Below are positions 1 through 13,700 of a stretch of DNA of 64,000 bases, piece by piece. A program made the position numbers and the translations under genes. The notes below the pieces were generated by a model. That model was not told where the DNA came from. It did no database searches and saw nothing but the letters and a program-made list of their open reading frames with translations. Position 1 is the stretch's first letter; every line of letters begins with the position of its first letter. The DNA is from Chrysoperla carnea (taxonomy: Eukaryota > Arthropoda > Insecta > Neuroptera > Chrysopidae): NCBI RefSeq assembly GCF_905475395.1, contig NC_058339.1, forward strand, positions 58,785,172 to 58,849,171, written 5' to 3'.

Positions 1-3000
1 GGTCTTACGTTTTTGTTAAATACTGATTAATATTAACAGCAAATTTTGAAAATCCGGCATTTTCAAATAATATAATTAATTGTGAAATTAATGTATCATT
101 AAAATAAAATAGTTATAGCTGCGAAATATTATTTCCAACATTTTGTAAATAAAAAAGTTGTAAATAAAAAAGTAAACAGTGATAGTGATTTCTTCAATTT
201 TTAGCCAATTTTCGCTTTCAGTGAAGTAAATTCAGCAAATGCTATTTCCACTAAATATGCCCTTATCAAAATTAAAGCTATCTTAACTATGTTTAACCTT
301 TATATGTCTACCTATACATTGAATAAGATTCCATCCAGAAATTCCGCAAAGAAAACATTCCATCCATCTTTTCACTTTCTCCAATATGAGCCAAAAGTAT
401 TTTTCCGTATTTCAAGCAAATTTTCACTCTCCTCTACTATCGTTGGTTACAAAGTCTACTCATTGGCTGTGTTTTAATTATTGCTTGAAACACTCTGTAA
501 GATACATGCTTTAAATAAAATAAACCAGTTTATTGATTTAGTCAAAGTTGTAATTTGAATATTTTATAAGATTAAACATACATAGTACATTGCAAATTAA
601 ATGTTTTTATTTTGTGATTTGTCAAAATGAGAAACTGGGGACACTTGATCTCCGCCTCTCTTTTACTTATCATTCCTTTCTCCCTAAAATTAATATTTAA
701 ATTAGTTGTTATTGAAAAATGGTAAGGAACGTTTTCGAGGTATATAGAAAAGTATCCATTTTATAGATACTCGGTACCTATACCTACAGCATGTAAATTA
801 TGCATTTTGATTGTTAATATCTCATTCCACAGACGGGGAATACATTTAATTGAATTCCTAAGAAAAGTCATTTCACGAGTGAAGAGCCTTAAAACACAAC
901 AATAGAAACTGGAAAATGCGAATCTAAATAAAAATACTTTACGGGTATTATTTATTTGGCAAACAGTAAACATATATATCGTAGATATTGTAAATATCAT
1001 AGATATTTAATTTTTTCTTAAAATTTTACCACCCTCCACAAGTTCATATAAACTTTTCCTCATAAAATTGGCTCTAGAATATGCTTATAAATTTTTTGCT
1101 CTTATTTAGGAAACACCCTGTTTTTAATGAAAGTTAAGTTTGTACGTAGCAACTTTTCTTCCTAACTGTCCACCCTAGATTCTCGGTTTTGTAAGACTCA
1201 AATCATCCATTAGTATTGATCATAGAGATAATACTATAGAGTTGTAAAGCCGCGTATAGCTGAAAAGAGATAGGTAAAGACAGAAAAAGTGTCTCTTATA
1301 CGCCTAAAATTTCTGTCTCTTTCTACCTCCCTGACTGCGGTCAAGAATTCACTTATTACGTTTCTTATGTCTATACAGTTCCATGGTATTATCTCTATGG
1401 TATTGGCTGCGTTAAACTGAGGTAAGCGATCAGTTAATTTATCGAGCGCATGCTAAAAAAGATATTATATTCCATTTTTTCTTTAAGATGTATGATGCAG
1501 ATCAAAGTTTTGTAGAAGTAAGTCTTCATAGACCTTTTCATTTCAATTACGATTCATTATTGTTTCGGACAGGCAGTAGTAAGTTGTGCAAATATACAAG
1601 ATATTTCTTATTCATTTGATCACATTAGCTTTTTAACAAACTGTCTTAAAAAAGGTAATCACTTTTAAAATGAAAGGATCTATTGACGAGAGTGGATACA
1701 AAATGGTGGAGGCAATGGGAAGTCAATATTAAATTGTTTACATTGCATTTGCAAAAATTATTTTGTAATATTTTTTCTATATTTCAAATAAGCATATTTT
1801 CTTAGAAGTTTTCATTAAAATTTAAAATTTGGAACAGTGTGACATCTATACAATTATGAATACACTACGCTATAACTGTATAATAGACCTCAAATATACC
1901 GACTACAGAAGTCAAGACTGAAGTATACAATTCACACACAAGAAACGAATGCTTCTCAACTTAGTGCAGTACGGAATGGCGTACGAGTACGGAAAATTTT
2001 GATAGGAGATTTTTTCCTTAAGTTTTCTTAAGAGGTCAATAAAGTAGATATGTGAAAATCTATATATTGTTGTAAAGTGGTCAAGTTCTCCCAACCATTG
2101 TGTCTAATGATTCACTCCCATTTTCAGTCAAAACTTCTCAGAAAGTTTCCAGGAAAAAAGTTTCCTAATTTCAGCCCATTCATTTTAGTCATTACAAAAT
2201 TTGAAATGAAATACAACTAGGTAAGTTTCCCTTACATACAGCCCTTTTAGATATACTTATTTGAACTATAATTTAAAAAAAATTATTATGAAATTGTACT
2301 ATATTGTTTATTGAAGTAATAGATATCTGCCAACATCCTACGAGATAAGTTTATAAAAGTTAATATTTAATACACTGAGTTTAATTTTCTTTTCAAATTA
2401 TATTCGAATTAAATGGTTAAGTTGAGCTGGTGCGCACAGCGCCTTTTAGAACCTTACGTCCTGAATTTATAATCTAACTTGTTTTATTATCAATGAACGT
2501 TTCTTACTTACAAAAGCCTGTGACAAATTCAAAGATTAATAAAATATTCAATATGCCAATCTTCAGAAATATATGTACTTCATTTCATACACTTTATTGA
2601 CCTCTTGAATTAACACAGAAAATCTTAATCTCCGTCTTCAATATTCCAAGTTCGTCTACCAGCTCACACTGGATTAAGTTAATTTGATATAATAAGTTCC
2701 AAAGACTTTATTAATCTTGTTTTGTTATTTTATATTCTTACTTAATTTTTATTCATAGCCATGGAACTTATTTCCGACTAAAGTATATTTTTAAATCCAA
2801 TAGATTTAACTCAATTTTTTTTCTAGATTCAGTAAGGAATAAGGAAGTTTTCTTAAACACAATAACATAAGTTGAATATACCGTTATTTTTTATAAAATC
2901 TCTGTTATAATTTTTTTATTATGAGTACTTACTAAACAACTCAGAAACATTATTTGTTATCATTGAGGTTATTTTATGATAATTGCAAAAAAGCAATTCG

Positions 3001-3250
3001 ATAACTTTCGTGTAGGTACATGAAGAGTATAGAAAACAAAATTTTAATGAACCTATTTTAATAATTTTAAATCAATAAAATCAATGAACGTATGAATAAA
3101 AATAAGCAATCTGTAAATTAATAGGTGAAGTTATTGTGTATCACGTGGTATGTATGCGTGTCGAAAGTAGATTGAAAATTGTTTCAAACCATATGCTTGG
3201 TTCATAAGTCATAACATAAACAGTCCAGCTGTAAGAATAAAAATATAATA
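1..3250. other. Gene-free upstream region
   Basis: AT-rich DNA with no open frame of convincing protein composition on either strand. The only structure I can support is the hairpin MITE near 1220-1402. The 100 bases before the start codon at 3251 must hold the promoter and 5' UTR of the p24 gene, but I see no unambiguous TATA box or initiator. Confidence 0.5.
1220..1402. repeat. Short hairpin MITE
   Basis: The left end contains ATAGAGATAATAC and the right end its reverse complement (GTATTATCTCTAT), with the similarity continuing inward for about 30 bases. A second inner pair (AGACAGAAA and TTTCTGTCT) makes almost the whole 180-base unit fold on itself. There is no coding capacity. This fits a non-autonomous DNA transposon. 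I cannot define a target-site duplication, so the superfamily is open. Confidence 0.5.
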
Positions 3251-3481
3251 ATGGCTGGACAAAGTGCCACGTTCCCAAAAATATTATTACTTTTATCAAT
3301 ATTGTATTGTTTTTTACACTCGGGTGAGACGAACGATCCCAATACAGTTCCAATTACTGTTCCTTGGTATGAATCTCTTCCGGCCGTTGCTATGGATTAT
3401 AAGGTCCATATAGATCCCGGTAAGGAAGACTGTTATTATCAATTTGTCAATCCCGGAGCGACCTTTTACGTTAGTTTCCAG
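3251..3481 (+). CDS. loj: p24 gene exon 1
   Basis: Codes for 77 residues: signal peptide and the start of the GOLD domain up to FYVSFQ. The exon ends with a complete CAG codon followed by donor GTAAGT. The open frame running on past 3481 is intron read-through. Confidence 0.88.
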
Positions 3482-5070
3482 GTAAGTAATATGAATACAT
3501 CATTAATTATATCTTTATAATCCTTAATAACAACTGAAATTTGCATAGAAAAAAATCTAAAAATTTTTCTTTTATAATTTAAATACTTTTCAATTGTTTT
3601 CGACATTTTTTGTTTCTCGAGATTCAATAAAGAGATATTTTTACAAAAATACATAAAGAAAAGATCCCAATAAGTTTATAACCAAATCTACCGTGAAAAT
3701 CATGCTAAACAACCCACATTTAATTACATAACGATCTTCGGATATAGAATTAACGAGAACTTATTGATAATAAATATCCTATAACAGGTACTTCGTGGTG
3801 GAGATGGTATGGCTGGATTTGCAGTCCGTAATCCAAAAGGAGAAATTGTACACCCATACCAATGGAAACCAAATGGCGAATATCAAGATCAACAATCAAT
3901 GGGTGGTTATTATTCCGTCTGCATTGATAATCAATTTTCTAGATTTGCTGATAAATTAGTCAATTTATATTTAACTGTAATACGATATGATCAATGGGAT
4001 CTCTATACAAAGGAAATTGAAGAAATGAACTTAAACATGGAAAATTTCACTGTAAATATCTTTTTCATAAAAATTGATTAGTTTAAACCGTACTTAAAAA
4101 CTCAAATTAAGACCATTATATGAGATATATTCGTGGAGATTATGAATTAGCAAAATGGGGAAACAATTTTATAAAATTTCTCTAGTTTTGATTAGAATCG
4201 ATACGATAATATGTTTGCTATTTGTTATGTTGATAATGATAACGGTGAATATAATTCTTTGGCCGAGCAAGACTAGAGTTGATACAAACTGGGAAAATCA
4301 AGTATTATTATAGGAATCAGAGAAATAGAAAAGCTACTTGGAAGCTGCTTAGCAATAAAATAATTTAGGATATGTAGCTAAGGTCCAAACACAAAAATCT
4401 AATGCATTTTATAACAAGATGAGTAGTTTTTGAAATACCGCCAGAAATGTTTTCTAAATATAGGATTTTCGGCGATAACACGCAAAATACTCAAATAATT
4501 CACTCAAAATTAGTGTTCAGTTTGAATTATTTACCGTGTACCACGTTATTTTCATTGGCATATCGACTTTGTATCGTTTGGTAAGAATTTTCAAATCAAC
4601 CGGGGCAATAAATAATCAAAGGATGTTATCCAACCGAATCTATGATAACGAACCAAATCTATGCGTTTAAGTAATCGAAAAATTGTAACTTTCTTCATAG
4701 TTTTCATACACTTGTCACGGCTCATATCTTATACACAAGTGGTTTGATTTGAGCTCACTTATTTTAAATGGAAATTACTACTTTAATGGAATTTTACTAA
4801 ATATATTAATAATTTTCAAATAAATTAATTTTTTAGGAAACAATTAAAACTGTGGAACGTAATATTAACGATATGTTACAATATCAACATTACACAAGAG
4901 GTCGTGAAGGACGAGACTACAATTTATTAGTTGACAACAATGCATATGTTCTTCGATGGTCTGCGATTCAAATTATAGTTATTGCAGCCACAACCGTATT
5001 CCAAGTATACTTTGTGAAGAAATTATTCGAAACAAAATCAGGCAGTAGTGGTACTCGATCGAGAATTTAG
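3251..5070 (+). CDS. loj: p24/TMED family cargo receptor, logjam-like (three exons)
   Basis: Coding exons are 3251-3481, 3788-4051 and 4837-5070; both introns are phase 0 with GT...AG ends, giving 242 aa. Residues 1 to about 25 form a hydrophobic signal peptide. Next comes a GOLD domain with the family's two cysteines (in KEDCYYQ and YSVCIDNQ) and conserved GGDGMAGFAV. A membrane-proximal helical stretch (TVERNINDMLQYQ) follows, then one C-terminal transmembrane segment (about residues 203-222) and a short cytosolic tail. p24 proteins are type I membrane proteins that load cargo into COPII and COPI vesicles between ER and Golgi. The wording matches insect logjam better than other p24 paralogues in my judgement, but no alignment was run. 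The start has A at -3 and G at +4. The tail lacks a C-terminal KKXX signal. The family call is sure; the exact paralogue is not. Confidence 0.88.
3788..4051 (+). CDS. loj: p24 gene exon 2
   Basis: Acceptor ...AACAG, then 88 codons starting VLRGGDGMAGF: the rest of the GOLD domain with its second cysteine. Ends at ...MENFT before donor GTAAAT. Both boundaries are phase 0. Confidence 0.88.
4837..5070 (+). CDS. loj: p24 gene exon 3
   Basis: Acceptor TTTTAG, then 77 codons and a TAG stop. Carries the helical region (ETIKTVERNIND), the single transmembrane segment (IQIIVIAATTVFQVYF) and the cytosolic tail KKLFETKSGSSGTRSRI. Confidence 0.88.
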   Translation, partial: ETIKTVERNINDMLQYQHYTRGREGRDYNLLVDNNAYVLRWSAIQIIVIAATTVFQVYFVKKLFETKSGSSGTRSRI

Positions 5071-5190
5071 ATAAGTTGTATGTGTAAATTATTTATCGCA
5101 CTGGTTGTATTTTTTAATACATTCGACTCAACTTGTAATTTTTTGAAAGTTATTTTAGGTATAAAGCTAGTATACATTTTTTAGGCACAT

Positions 5191-5700
5191 TTTTAACAAA
5201 AGTTTGTGTGAGCGTAATAACTTAAGTAGTCTAACAACACCGAGCAAGGGTGGTATTGATAGAGCAGATCTTTTTAAGTTATGACCCCGGCAAATATTTT
5301 TAATAATAAGTGCCTTTTCTGATTCTAAAAAGATGGTATTCTTCTTTTCGGCATTATGAAGCTTGGTCCGACACTCAACATGGCGGCATGTCTGTAGTCC
5401 GCAATTGTAAAAATTTTGGAATTTTTAAATTATCGAACTACAGGCACGTAGCTTTGTTTAGTGTTGAAACAAAGTCAGCCGAGTCATAGAGTCAAATACC
5501 TTCTTGTTAGAATCAGATCAAAGGCAAATGTTATTAAAATTTTCCGGGTCCGTAATGTAAAAGACCCGCTAAATAATTTATCTTCTTAAATAAAGAAGAA
5601 TTAAATACTCATCAATGTTAAGCAGACGGGGAAATATCGCTCTTGTAGTGTTGTTAGACTATCTATGCATTAAGTCCACACAAATTTTTGACTTGTTCCA
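5191..5700. repeat. Foldback MITE with arms of about 250 bases
   Basis: The two halves are inverted copies of each other about a centre near 5440. TAGTCTAACAACAC near 5226 pairs with GTGTTGTTAGACTA near 5650; CCTTTTCTGATTCTAA pairs with TTAGAATCAGATCAAAGG; CTGTAGT pairs with ACTACAG at the centre. The arms are diverged by scattered substitutions. Ends carry AAAAGTTTGTGTG and CACACAAATTTTTG. No protein is encoded. A similar end (ATTTTTGACTTGTTACAAATAG) occurs near 21362, so this is a repeat family. Confidence 0.75.
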
Positions 5701-7540
5701 AATAAGTTCAACGCTGCCTTTATACCTATTTACATGTATAAGTCTGATAAAATTTAAGCAAAATTATATACGTCTACTCTGCCTGTGATTAGCGATTGTA
5801 AAAAAAAAGACCAACTTAACTATTAAAATAATTAAGTATAAATATACCACTATTTTTATATTGCGTTTTGGATTATCCTTCCAATGGAGCCAAATGGTGT
5901 AGCCCAATTTGTTATTGATAAATATTTTTAAATAAGTTATAATTTTTTAAAAATGTACGTTTTATATATAAATATGCCGTTTGTAACAAAAAATATATAT
6001 TTGACAGTTTTATAAAATATAAAATATTTTATATTCGAATTTATTTCGTTTTATTTTTTCATCAAGTTCCAAAACAAATTTATAAAAAAATCTGTTTTGA
6101 AATTTTAAAATTTCTCCCAAAATAAATGGACAAAGGATATCATCCCAATTTGTTAATTATGGTTTTAGCTATTTTGAAGATTGACGTCTACTTTAGAAAT
6201 ATATTTCATAATTACTTGATGATTCCAGGATTTTTAATTAAATTTTGTAATACTTATTACCTTAGAAAATATATAAATTGTATTCAATAAAAATTCGTCA
6301 ATTTTCGTGAAGCGATAATACAATAATAAATTAAATTAAAAAAACTTACCTTTTACCAACATTTCGAGGTGCAAAATTTGCGAAAATAATTAACCATCCC
6401 TGTTAACTACCTGTCAACTAAACTAACACTATACTATCTTAATTAAAAAAGAAAACCTATATTAAAAATTTAACAATGTTTATTGCATACATACAATCTC
6501 TTGGAATATTATTCTGTACAATATAAATATTAACGTAATATATAAAACGTGTATAATAAGTACAAATAATTGGATAATAATAATATTTTGTATATAAAAT
6601 AACAAAAAATATATAGATAATACTAATATAATATAAATTTGATATCTATATACATTTATTGTAGTTTTAAAATTGGAAAACAATTAATAATACATCATTA
6701 TTACCTATAAATTTGATATTAAAAAAAAAAAAAGACAACATAAAAATGTACTTTATTTTTTTTGTCAACCATTAATAAAAATTATCACAGTAATTAATAT
6801 TGTTCGAACTAATTATTTCGTATATACAGAAAATTACTCAATTGGGTCTTGAATGACTATCAAACAAATACTACTAAAATTATTATTTTATTAATTTTTT
6901 CAATACTTATTGATTGCAATTGGTTACTGAAGTGATTTGGAATATGATCAACGACTTATCAAGGGATGAAATAGGAGAAGAGGCTAAGATCCTGAATTAA
7001 ATACTGTAATGTTAAAATTAAATTTTTAGGAATTTCACGATAATATTAATAAATTTGTTAGGATACTCATGTTTCAGGATGAGTTTCTCTTTAAGTATTA
7101 ACTTCATGTATAAATGCTTCTTCAAGAAAATCAAGTACTTTGGCCTAGGTTCTCTGCATGAATAACTGGAAAGATTCATTTAGAAAACGTCTTAAAAGGG
7201 TTAAACTAGACTATTTACTACTTGGGTTCTACAGATCCAATCAATTTTAGAGATCCACAAAAGAAAACGTCTTATTTTCTCAAATACAAAATGTTTGAAG
7301 ATTAATGAAACCACACACGTTCATTTTCGGTTGTAAAAAAGGACGTGAAACTGTGCACTATAAGTTTATGATTACAAATATTTTCGTATATTTTTAAAAT
7401 AAGTTAAAAATCAACAAAATAACTGCTTTTCCCCAAAGCTGCAATACGATATATATCAGTTCAAAACGCACCAAAAAATGCTTATTACATTAATACTAAT
7501 TAACAATATTTATCTTACAAGCGCAACAAGAATCTTGCTT
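5701..7540. other. Intergenic stretch between the two genes
   Basis: Very AT-rich, with no credible coding frame. It must contain the 3' end of the p24 transcript (plus) and the 3' UTR of the ephexin transcript (minus), which converge here. I could not assign polyadenylation signals with confidence because A/T hexamers are frequent by chance. Confidence 0.4.
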
Positions 7541-7704
7541 TTATTTCTTCTTTTGTGATTCTAAAAAATTTTGTGATAATGCTAAAAGTCTATATCTTTG
7601 TTTTAAGTTTTTCGCACGTACATGTGGACTTGCAACTTCAGTGACATGATTACCAGGAAACCAACCGCTCCTACCATCCCGAATTCGTTCTCCAAGGTAC
7701 CAAC
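7541..7704 (-). CDS. Exn: Ephexin last exon, SH3 end and C-terminus
   Basis: Acceptor TTTATAG, then GWYLGERIRDGRSGWFPGNH, which completes the SH3 domain (WW-type Trp and the GWFP turn). It is followed by a conserved basic tail (VRAKNLKQRYRLLALSQ, then NFLESQKKK) and a TAA at 7541-7543. Confidence 0.93.
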
Positions 7705-10700
7705 CTATAAATTTATAGTATAAATGCTTAAAAATTGTTCAATAAGTACAAAAAATGATGCTGTTTACCATCTGTCATTTTTGTAGTAACATTAACAATA
7801 TCGCCTGTATCTAAGGGCAATTCATCAGGTTGTTGAGGAATGTATTTATGTAAAACTATAACTTGAGGACAATCCCAACTTTCATATAGAATTTCATCAG
7901 GATTTTGTGAAATCGGAGGTATAAATGCTTCATACCAACGTTGTTTATCTGTAGCCGTACCACAACTGAGTAACTGAAAACAAGAAATTTGGTTTAATCA
8001 AATATTTAGTTTGGAATTGTAGAACAAATGAATCTCTGCAAAAATTCTCTGCAGATTTAAGCAAAAACTTCAAACAAAAGTTTTTTTTATTTTCAAAAGG
8101 AAGTTCGTGAACTGAAAACCACATTATTACCAAAACACTCTATAAAAATTTTTGCTCACTCTCTCTTTTCTTCTCTTTTTGTTGTTAATGCATTCATGGA
8201 CAAACAGACAGATTTTTTTCCTTACATCAGTGGTTAAAATTTGGTTAATTATATGGTGGTTCCACTAAGCACTCACAACAATCACGCTCCCTACCGCTGT
8301 TTTTCCCGTTCCATTTGCTTGCAAGCGTTACAATCATAATTCCAAATGGAATAGATGATGCCGTTTTTGGATGTTGACGTAAAATTACAAATGGCGAATT
8401 TGAAAAATAAAGTCAAGAGGTTACAATTATTTGTAAGCCAGGTACAATTCAATTTTTTATTTTGGTGGAGTATTAAAAATAATTTTCGTTTAAATATAAT
8501 AAAAATGTTTGCTGGAGAAATATGTAAGTTTCCACTAAAATATCTTTTTCCGAATCATAGCATGTAATTTTTCCTGTCGCCATATTTAAGTTTTAAAAAT
8601 TGCGTCAACTTCTCACTCACCGTCCACTTTGACCAACCCATTCAGATAGACCTTTTTGAGCTTGTCATGAGTGAAAATCATAACGTCGTTAGGGTCGCCG
8701 CGACCTTAACGACCGTGGCCGTCATTTGGAAGTTAAAGTAATATTTTGAGCGTTGTGAACGCGTAGTGGAATGCACATTATAGTAGTATAAGTTAATTTA
8801 AAGATTATCACCATTTCAATTGTTTTCTTGTCTTGATTTTCTAAAATTGTAAGAAATAGTAAATGTTTCCCAGTTGTATCTTTTGTAGTTAATTGTAGCA
8901 CTTCATTTGTTTGTATTTCCACAAAATTTCGTGGACAATAATGAATAACATTGTACAAATCTTCACTTCTGAAAACCCAAATATAAACAATTATTAAATT
9001 ATTATTTTTGCTCATTTATCCTTCAATTTTTTTTGTAAAATTACGATTCAGTAACACTAGGTAAAGTTCACCTCAGTAACTTTAAATTGTAATGAAATTT
9101 TGCAAACACATTTCGTGTTGAAAAACCAATACAGTGAAATTTATCTAGTGTGATTATAGAAGATCAAAATAAGCATACCCTTTGCGTTTAGCTACAATAA
9201 ATAAATTTGTAAATAGAAACAAATGTAACGGAATTTTTATAAATTTCTTTCCAAATGTAAGTTTTGCATCATCACCACGTGATATAAGTTGAGTGACCTC
9301 GCCAGATCGTATCAATTTGTTTTGTTCAAAATTAGCTGAAGGTTGTTTTGATGGGAAATCTAATTTATTCCAAATTCGTTTAAATTCAGTACGTTGTTCA
9401 ACATTTCGAGCTGCTTCATTACATTGTTGTACAACCTGAAATATTTAAAAGATAGAAATTATAAAACTCCAAGAGAGACGTCAATCCTGAATTATCCTAA
9501 TAAAATATCAATAAAAAGCATACCTTACTAACAGCAGCTAAAGCCGATTGACAAGATTCATATTCATCATCATCTGACGTCAATCTTTTTAGTATGGCAT
9601 CTACGAGTAATGGAAGTCTAGTAATTCGTTGCATTGGTAACATTAAAAATGAATGTAAGGGTAATGATTGACAAATGGGACTAGATTCTAATTTATTAAG
9701 TACATCGACAAATTGTCCATTTTGTTCTCTGAAAAAGTACAAATAATCGTTAAAATTGTATTAATATTTTTTTTTTAATTTTCATACCTCAATTTTTTAA
9801 ATGCTTGTTCCAAATTCACTTGATTTTCGCAATACGTTATATAAACAGAGAAATGATCGTTTGCGTGTTGTCTTAATATATCACATATTCCATGTAGAAG
9901 AATATTATCCTGCCAACAATTTTCTAAATCTGCTAATAAGTTTTCAGAACATTTTTTAACTGAAACATAAACACAGAAACAAGTTTCAAATATCCGGATA
10001 TACGTAATATTTCTTATTAGAAATGGTTTCTAAAATATAATCTAAAAATCTGACACTTCACTAACGTCCGCACACAAGCAGCCAAGAATTTATGGTTTTG
10101 ACGGCTTTGAATCTATCGCTTATCTTGCTTGACTAGATGGTCGATGGCAAGTTGTCGGATGGGTGCTTTCTATTCTGACTGCGGAGTGTAATCACTTTAA
10201 TGGGCCTGATATCAATATAAGGTTTAATTGTCTTATGATCGACAACCTTCAAGGCTATTTATAATAAAGTGCACACAGATCCTTGTACAATCCAAATGAT
10301 TGCCGTTAAAGTATTATGTCGCTTTCAATGGTAATGATTTTTATTTTCAAAAATCGATTATCTACTTAACATTTTAAAATAATTTCATCGGCTTACCAGG
10401 TTCAATATTTCCAAATAACGTGAAATGATCTTCATCGGGTAACAAATGTTCTCTATGAATTGTGTCTTTGAAATGATTACATAATACATTTAATGATATT
10501 AAATATGATGCTTCTGATGTGATTAATTCAAATTTAGCTTCTTGAAGTTTTTTCTGTTGTAGGGTTAGAGAATCTATAAAAGAAAATGATGTCAGAAATA
10601 TGATTTCTTATATATTTTGATACAGCAAATTCAATTCTTTATTATCAGAAACCGAATACAACCGAATCTGGACAAGAGAAAAATCAAGGGACCGAGGGTA

Positions 10701-13700
10701 GATGCCAAGACATGATTCCTCCCTTATCATGTTTTCGCTTAACCAGAGTCGGTTGAACCTGAGAACTTAAGCACCGTAAGTGAATGCAGATAATGTTGAA
10801 AACAAAATTTGTATGCCAAAAACAACACTTACTTAATATATTAGATGAAATAACTTGTGGTACTTCACACCATAGAGTTCGGTTTTGGCCAGGTGATGAA
10901 GGGCGAATTAATTGCATGGCTGATGGCCGTGATTGTTTCTGGTTTGAAATTTCTCCAACTTGTTCGTAGCCATCACTATCGTCATCCTCATTCCACGATG
11001 AACGCAATATTCTCATTCCTGATTCCACTTTTTCAGCTGTATAAAACTGATATAGTGGCTCATCTTGAAGAAATTGTGGATGTATTTTTTCACCATTCTC
11101 ATTTGGATCTTCAGCTATTCGCAAATGTTCTCTGTTTAAAGAATTATAGTATTTTCCATAGGATGACACACTGTCATTTTCGTCTTTAAGCGTTGGTGTA
11201 GTTGAAGATGAAAAACTATCACTACTATCCGCACTATTTTCAGTCCTTGTAGAATTATTGTTTGGTTGGGGTGAATTAGGATACAAGTTAATTTCAGCAT
11301 ACCAACATGCCGAAGGAGATTTGGCAGGTTTTATTTTATTTTCTAGATATATTTCATTATCAGTATACCACGAACTTTTCTTATTTGAATCTGAAAACAA
11401 TTTTACATACATAATAAGTGAATTTATCCTTAAAATTTTTGAAAAATTTTGAGATTCACAAGAAATTAATGTGTAAAAAAGAGATTTTTAACACACGTTC
11501 TCACCCGCCCACAGATCTTCCAATTTTCAATTCCATTCCAACCCACTCATAAATATTGCAACTAAACTATCTTATCAGTGAAAAACCAAGAATGTTGTAT
11601 ATACGTTGATTGCGCATTCAAAATTTAGACCACAAAAATTCTAAGCTTACTAAATTTATTCAGGTTGTTTTAACTTATATTAATGCGGATCTCAACAATT
11701 ATCGATGATATGTTGCGTGATAACGTGTTTTGTATCAAAATTTATCAGAACTGATTGTAGTGTTAATTAGGCAGCGAGACTGATCAGACAATGTATGGTC
11801 AACTCTGCCATGTAAGGGTTGAAATTTGATAGTGAATTGGATAGTTTAGGAGTCTTAATGCCTCAACTACTAATTCTTAGACTAACTATTGAGGCTATGC
11901 TCCTACTTAATCTCAATCTTACCTATTATTGGAGATGCAGAATTTGATTTTATTGGTAATGCTGGAACCGAGGATGGTTTTTCGTTTGTAATATTTCCTT
12001 CTTCAGTTCTGAAAAAAAATTATCATGAATACAATTAAACAATTAAAAATTCCTAAAATTTTTCATACTTTGGTTCTTTATCTATTTGTATATTGTACAA
12101 ATAAAATGTTGATTGAGGCTTCTCCGGTGTTAAAGAATGTCTAGGTGATTGATGTGCACTTGTTGCAAGTATTTCGCCACTCAATGATAAACTACGTTTA
12201 AATTTTGTTGACCATTGTCGCTTTTTGGTTGGTTTTTCTGCACTAGTGTGATCAGGTGTTGCTAAAGCTGAATTACGATGCATTATTTTTGAATCTGAGG
12301 TACTTCGATTAGAAACTGACGATTTACGCAGCTTAGCTTGAGGCGATGATTCTAGTTTATCATTATCAAGTGTTGACTGTGCTGCAGTTTGATTTGATAA
12401 TGATATAGCATTCTCATAAAATACCGAAGATGATTCAAGTTTTGGTTCAGATATTTCAGGAGGATTGATTTTAATTTCTGAAAATAAAAACCGAAATTTT
12501 AATTAAAAATTGATAACACACAGTTTTTCCGAAAGTTCGTTTTGTTTAGAAACATTTTTAATGCATGTATTTGCATAATAAACAAACACGGACGTAGAAA
12601 GCTGTTTAATTTGTTGTGAGCATTTTTTGTGTAGTAAATAATTTTATAATTTTGATTCTATTACTTTATAGTTTATTTCGTTGCAACCGGCACGACAAAG
12701 GCAAATTTTTGAGGTATCAACTGAAATTTCTCTGAGATACCACCTTCGAATATGATTTTAGTGTAAAACGGAGACAAAGGCAAAAAAAATTACCGGATTT
12801 CTTTTAATTTTCTTGAGAAGACCCCTTCGAAAATCAGGAAAAAAATTGGTTTCGGAATTTGACAAAATTTGAAATATAGGATTATTTTGATTTAAAAAGT
12901 AAAAGTCTAGTTCATTGAAAGAGTGGGGGAATTGTTCTTGAAATATGTCTCAAATTCTGTGCGAAAAGCTTTTATTTCGGTGCGGTTCTAATCTTATATT
13001 TAAAATAACTCAACCAATCGTCAATCGTTTGTTGGGTTTTAATTATCCTAAACAATTCAAAGACAACAAAATCTGTTTGATCTGTATTATAAACAAAAGT
13101 ATTTACACCTACCAGTCTGTGTCTTCTTTCTGGTTATACGTCCTAGAGATTTTGTTAAATCATTCTTTGTCAAAAACCAATTTTTCTTCAATTTTTGCAT
13201 ATGTTTACCAGCTCTATTTGCAAGCCGACTTAACGAATACACATTTGCTTCCGGTGTTGGTGGTAATTGGCAGCTATCAAATTTATCTCCAGTATGATTC
13301 TGTTCTATATGTGTTCCTCCTTCAAATTCAGAATCACTATCAAATGAATCAACTATCTCTTCGAAATCTGATTCATGTTCATTGGACGATAAACTCTCAT
13401 AAAGATGATCAGATTCATCGTCACCTGAAACAAGAATGTAAGAGATATAAAAATTTGTAATTAATATCGATGGTTAGTTAAATTAATAGCTATTTTCGAA
13501 AGTCAATTTTGTCATTTTAAAATCATTAAATCATTTTAGATCAATCTTCCTAAAATTGAAAGCGCCCAAATCTTCCGACATAATGGGCCTTTGTCCTCAA
13601 ATTTTTTTTATTGCTTCAAAAGACGTTCGTTATCGAGTCAAAATATCGTGTAAAATCAATTTTTGGATAACACGAATAACTACGAAAATATGAAGGTACC

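Noticed and set aside
3141..3353. 70-codon minus-strand frame over the p24 start
   Set aside because: Antisense to exon 1 of the p24 gene, with no independent support.
10684..10832. Extension of the ephexin exon frame beyond 10833
   Set aside because: The GTAAGT donor at 10832 and the fit of the next exon at 10573 show that this is intron read-through.
10857..11189. 110-codon plus-strand frame
   Set aside because: Antisense shadow of the ephexin exon 10833-11390.
12945..13460. 171-codon plus-strand frame
   Set aside because: It lies antisense across the shared ephexin exon at 13113-13424 and adjacent introns. The minus-strand reading has splice sites and family similarity; this one has neither.
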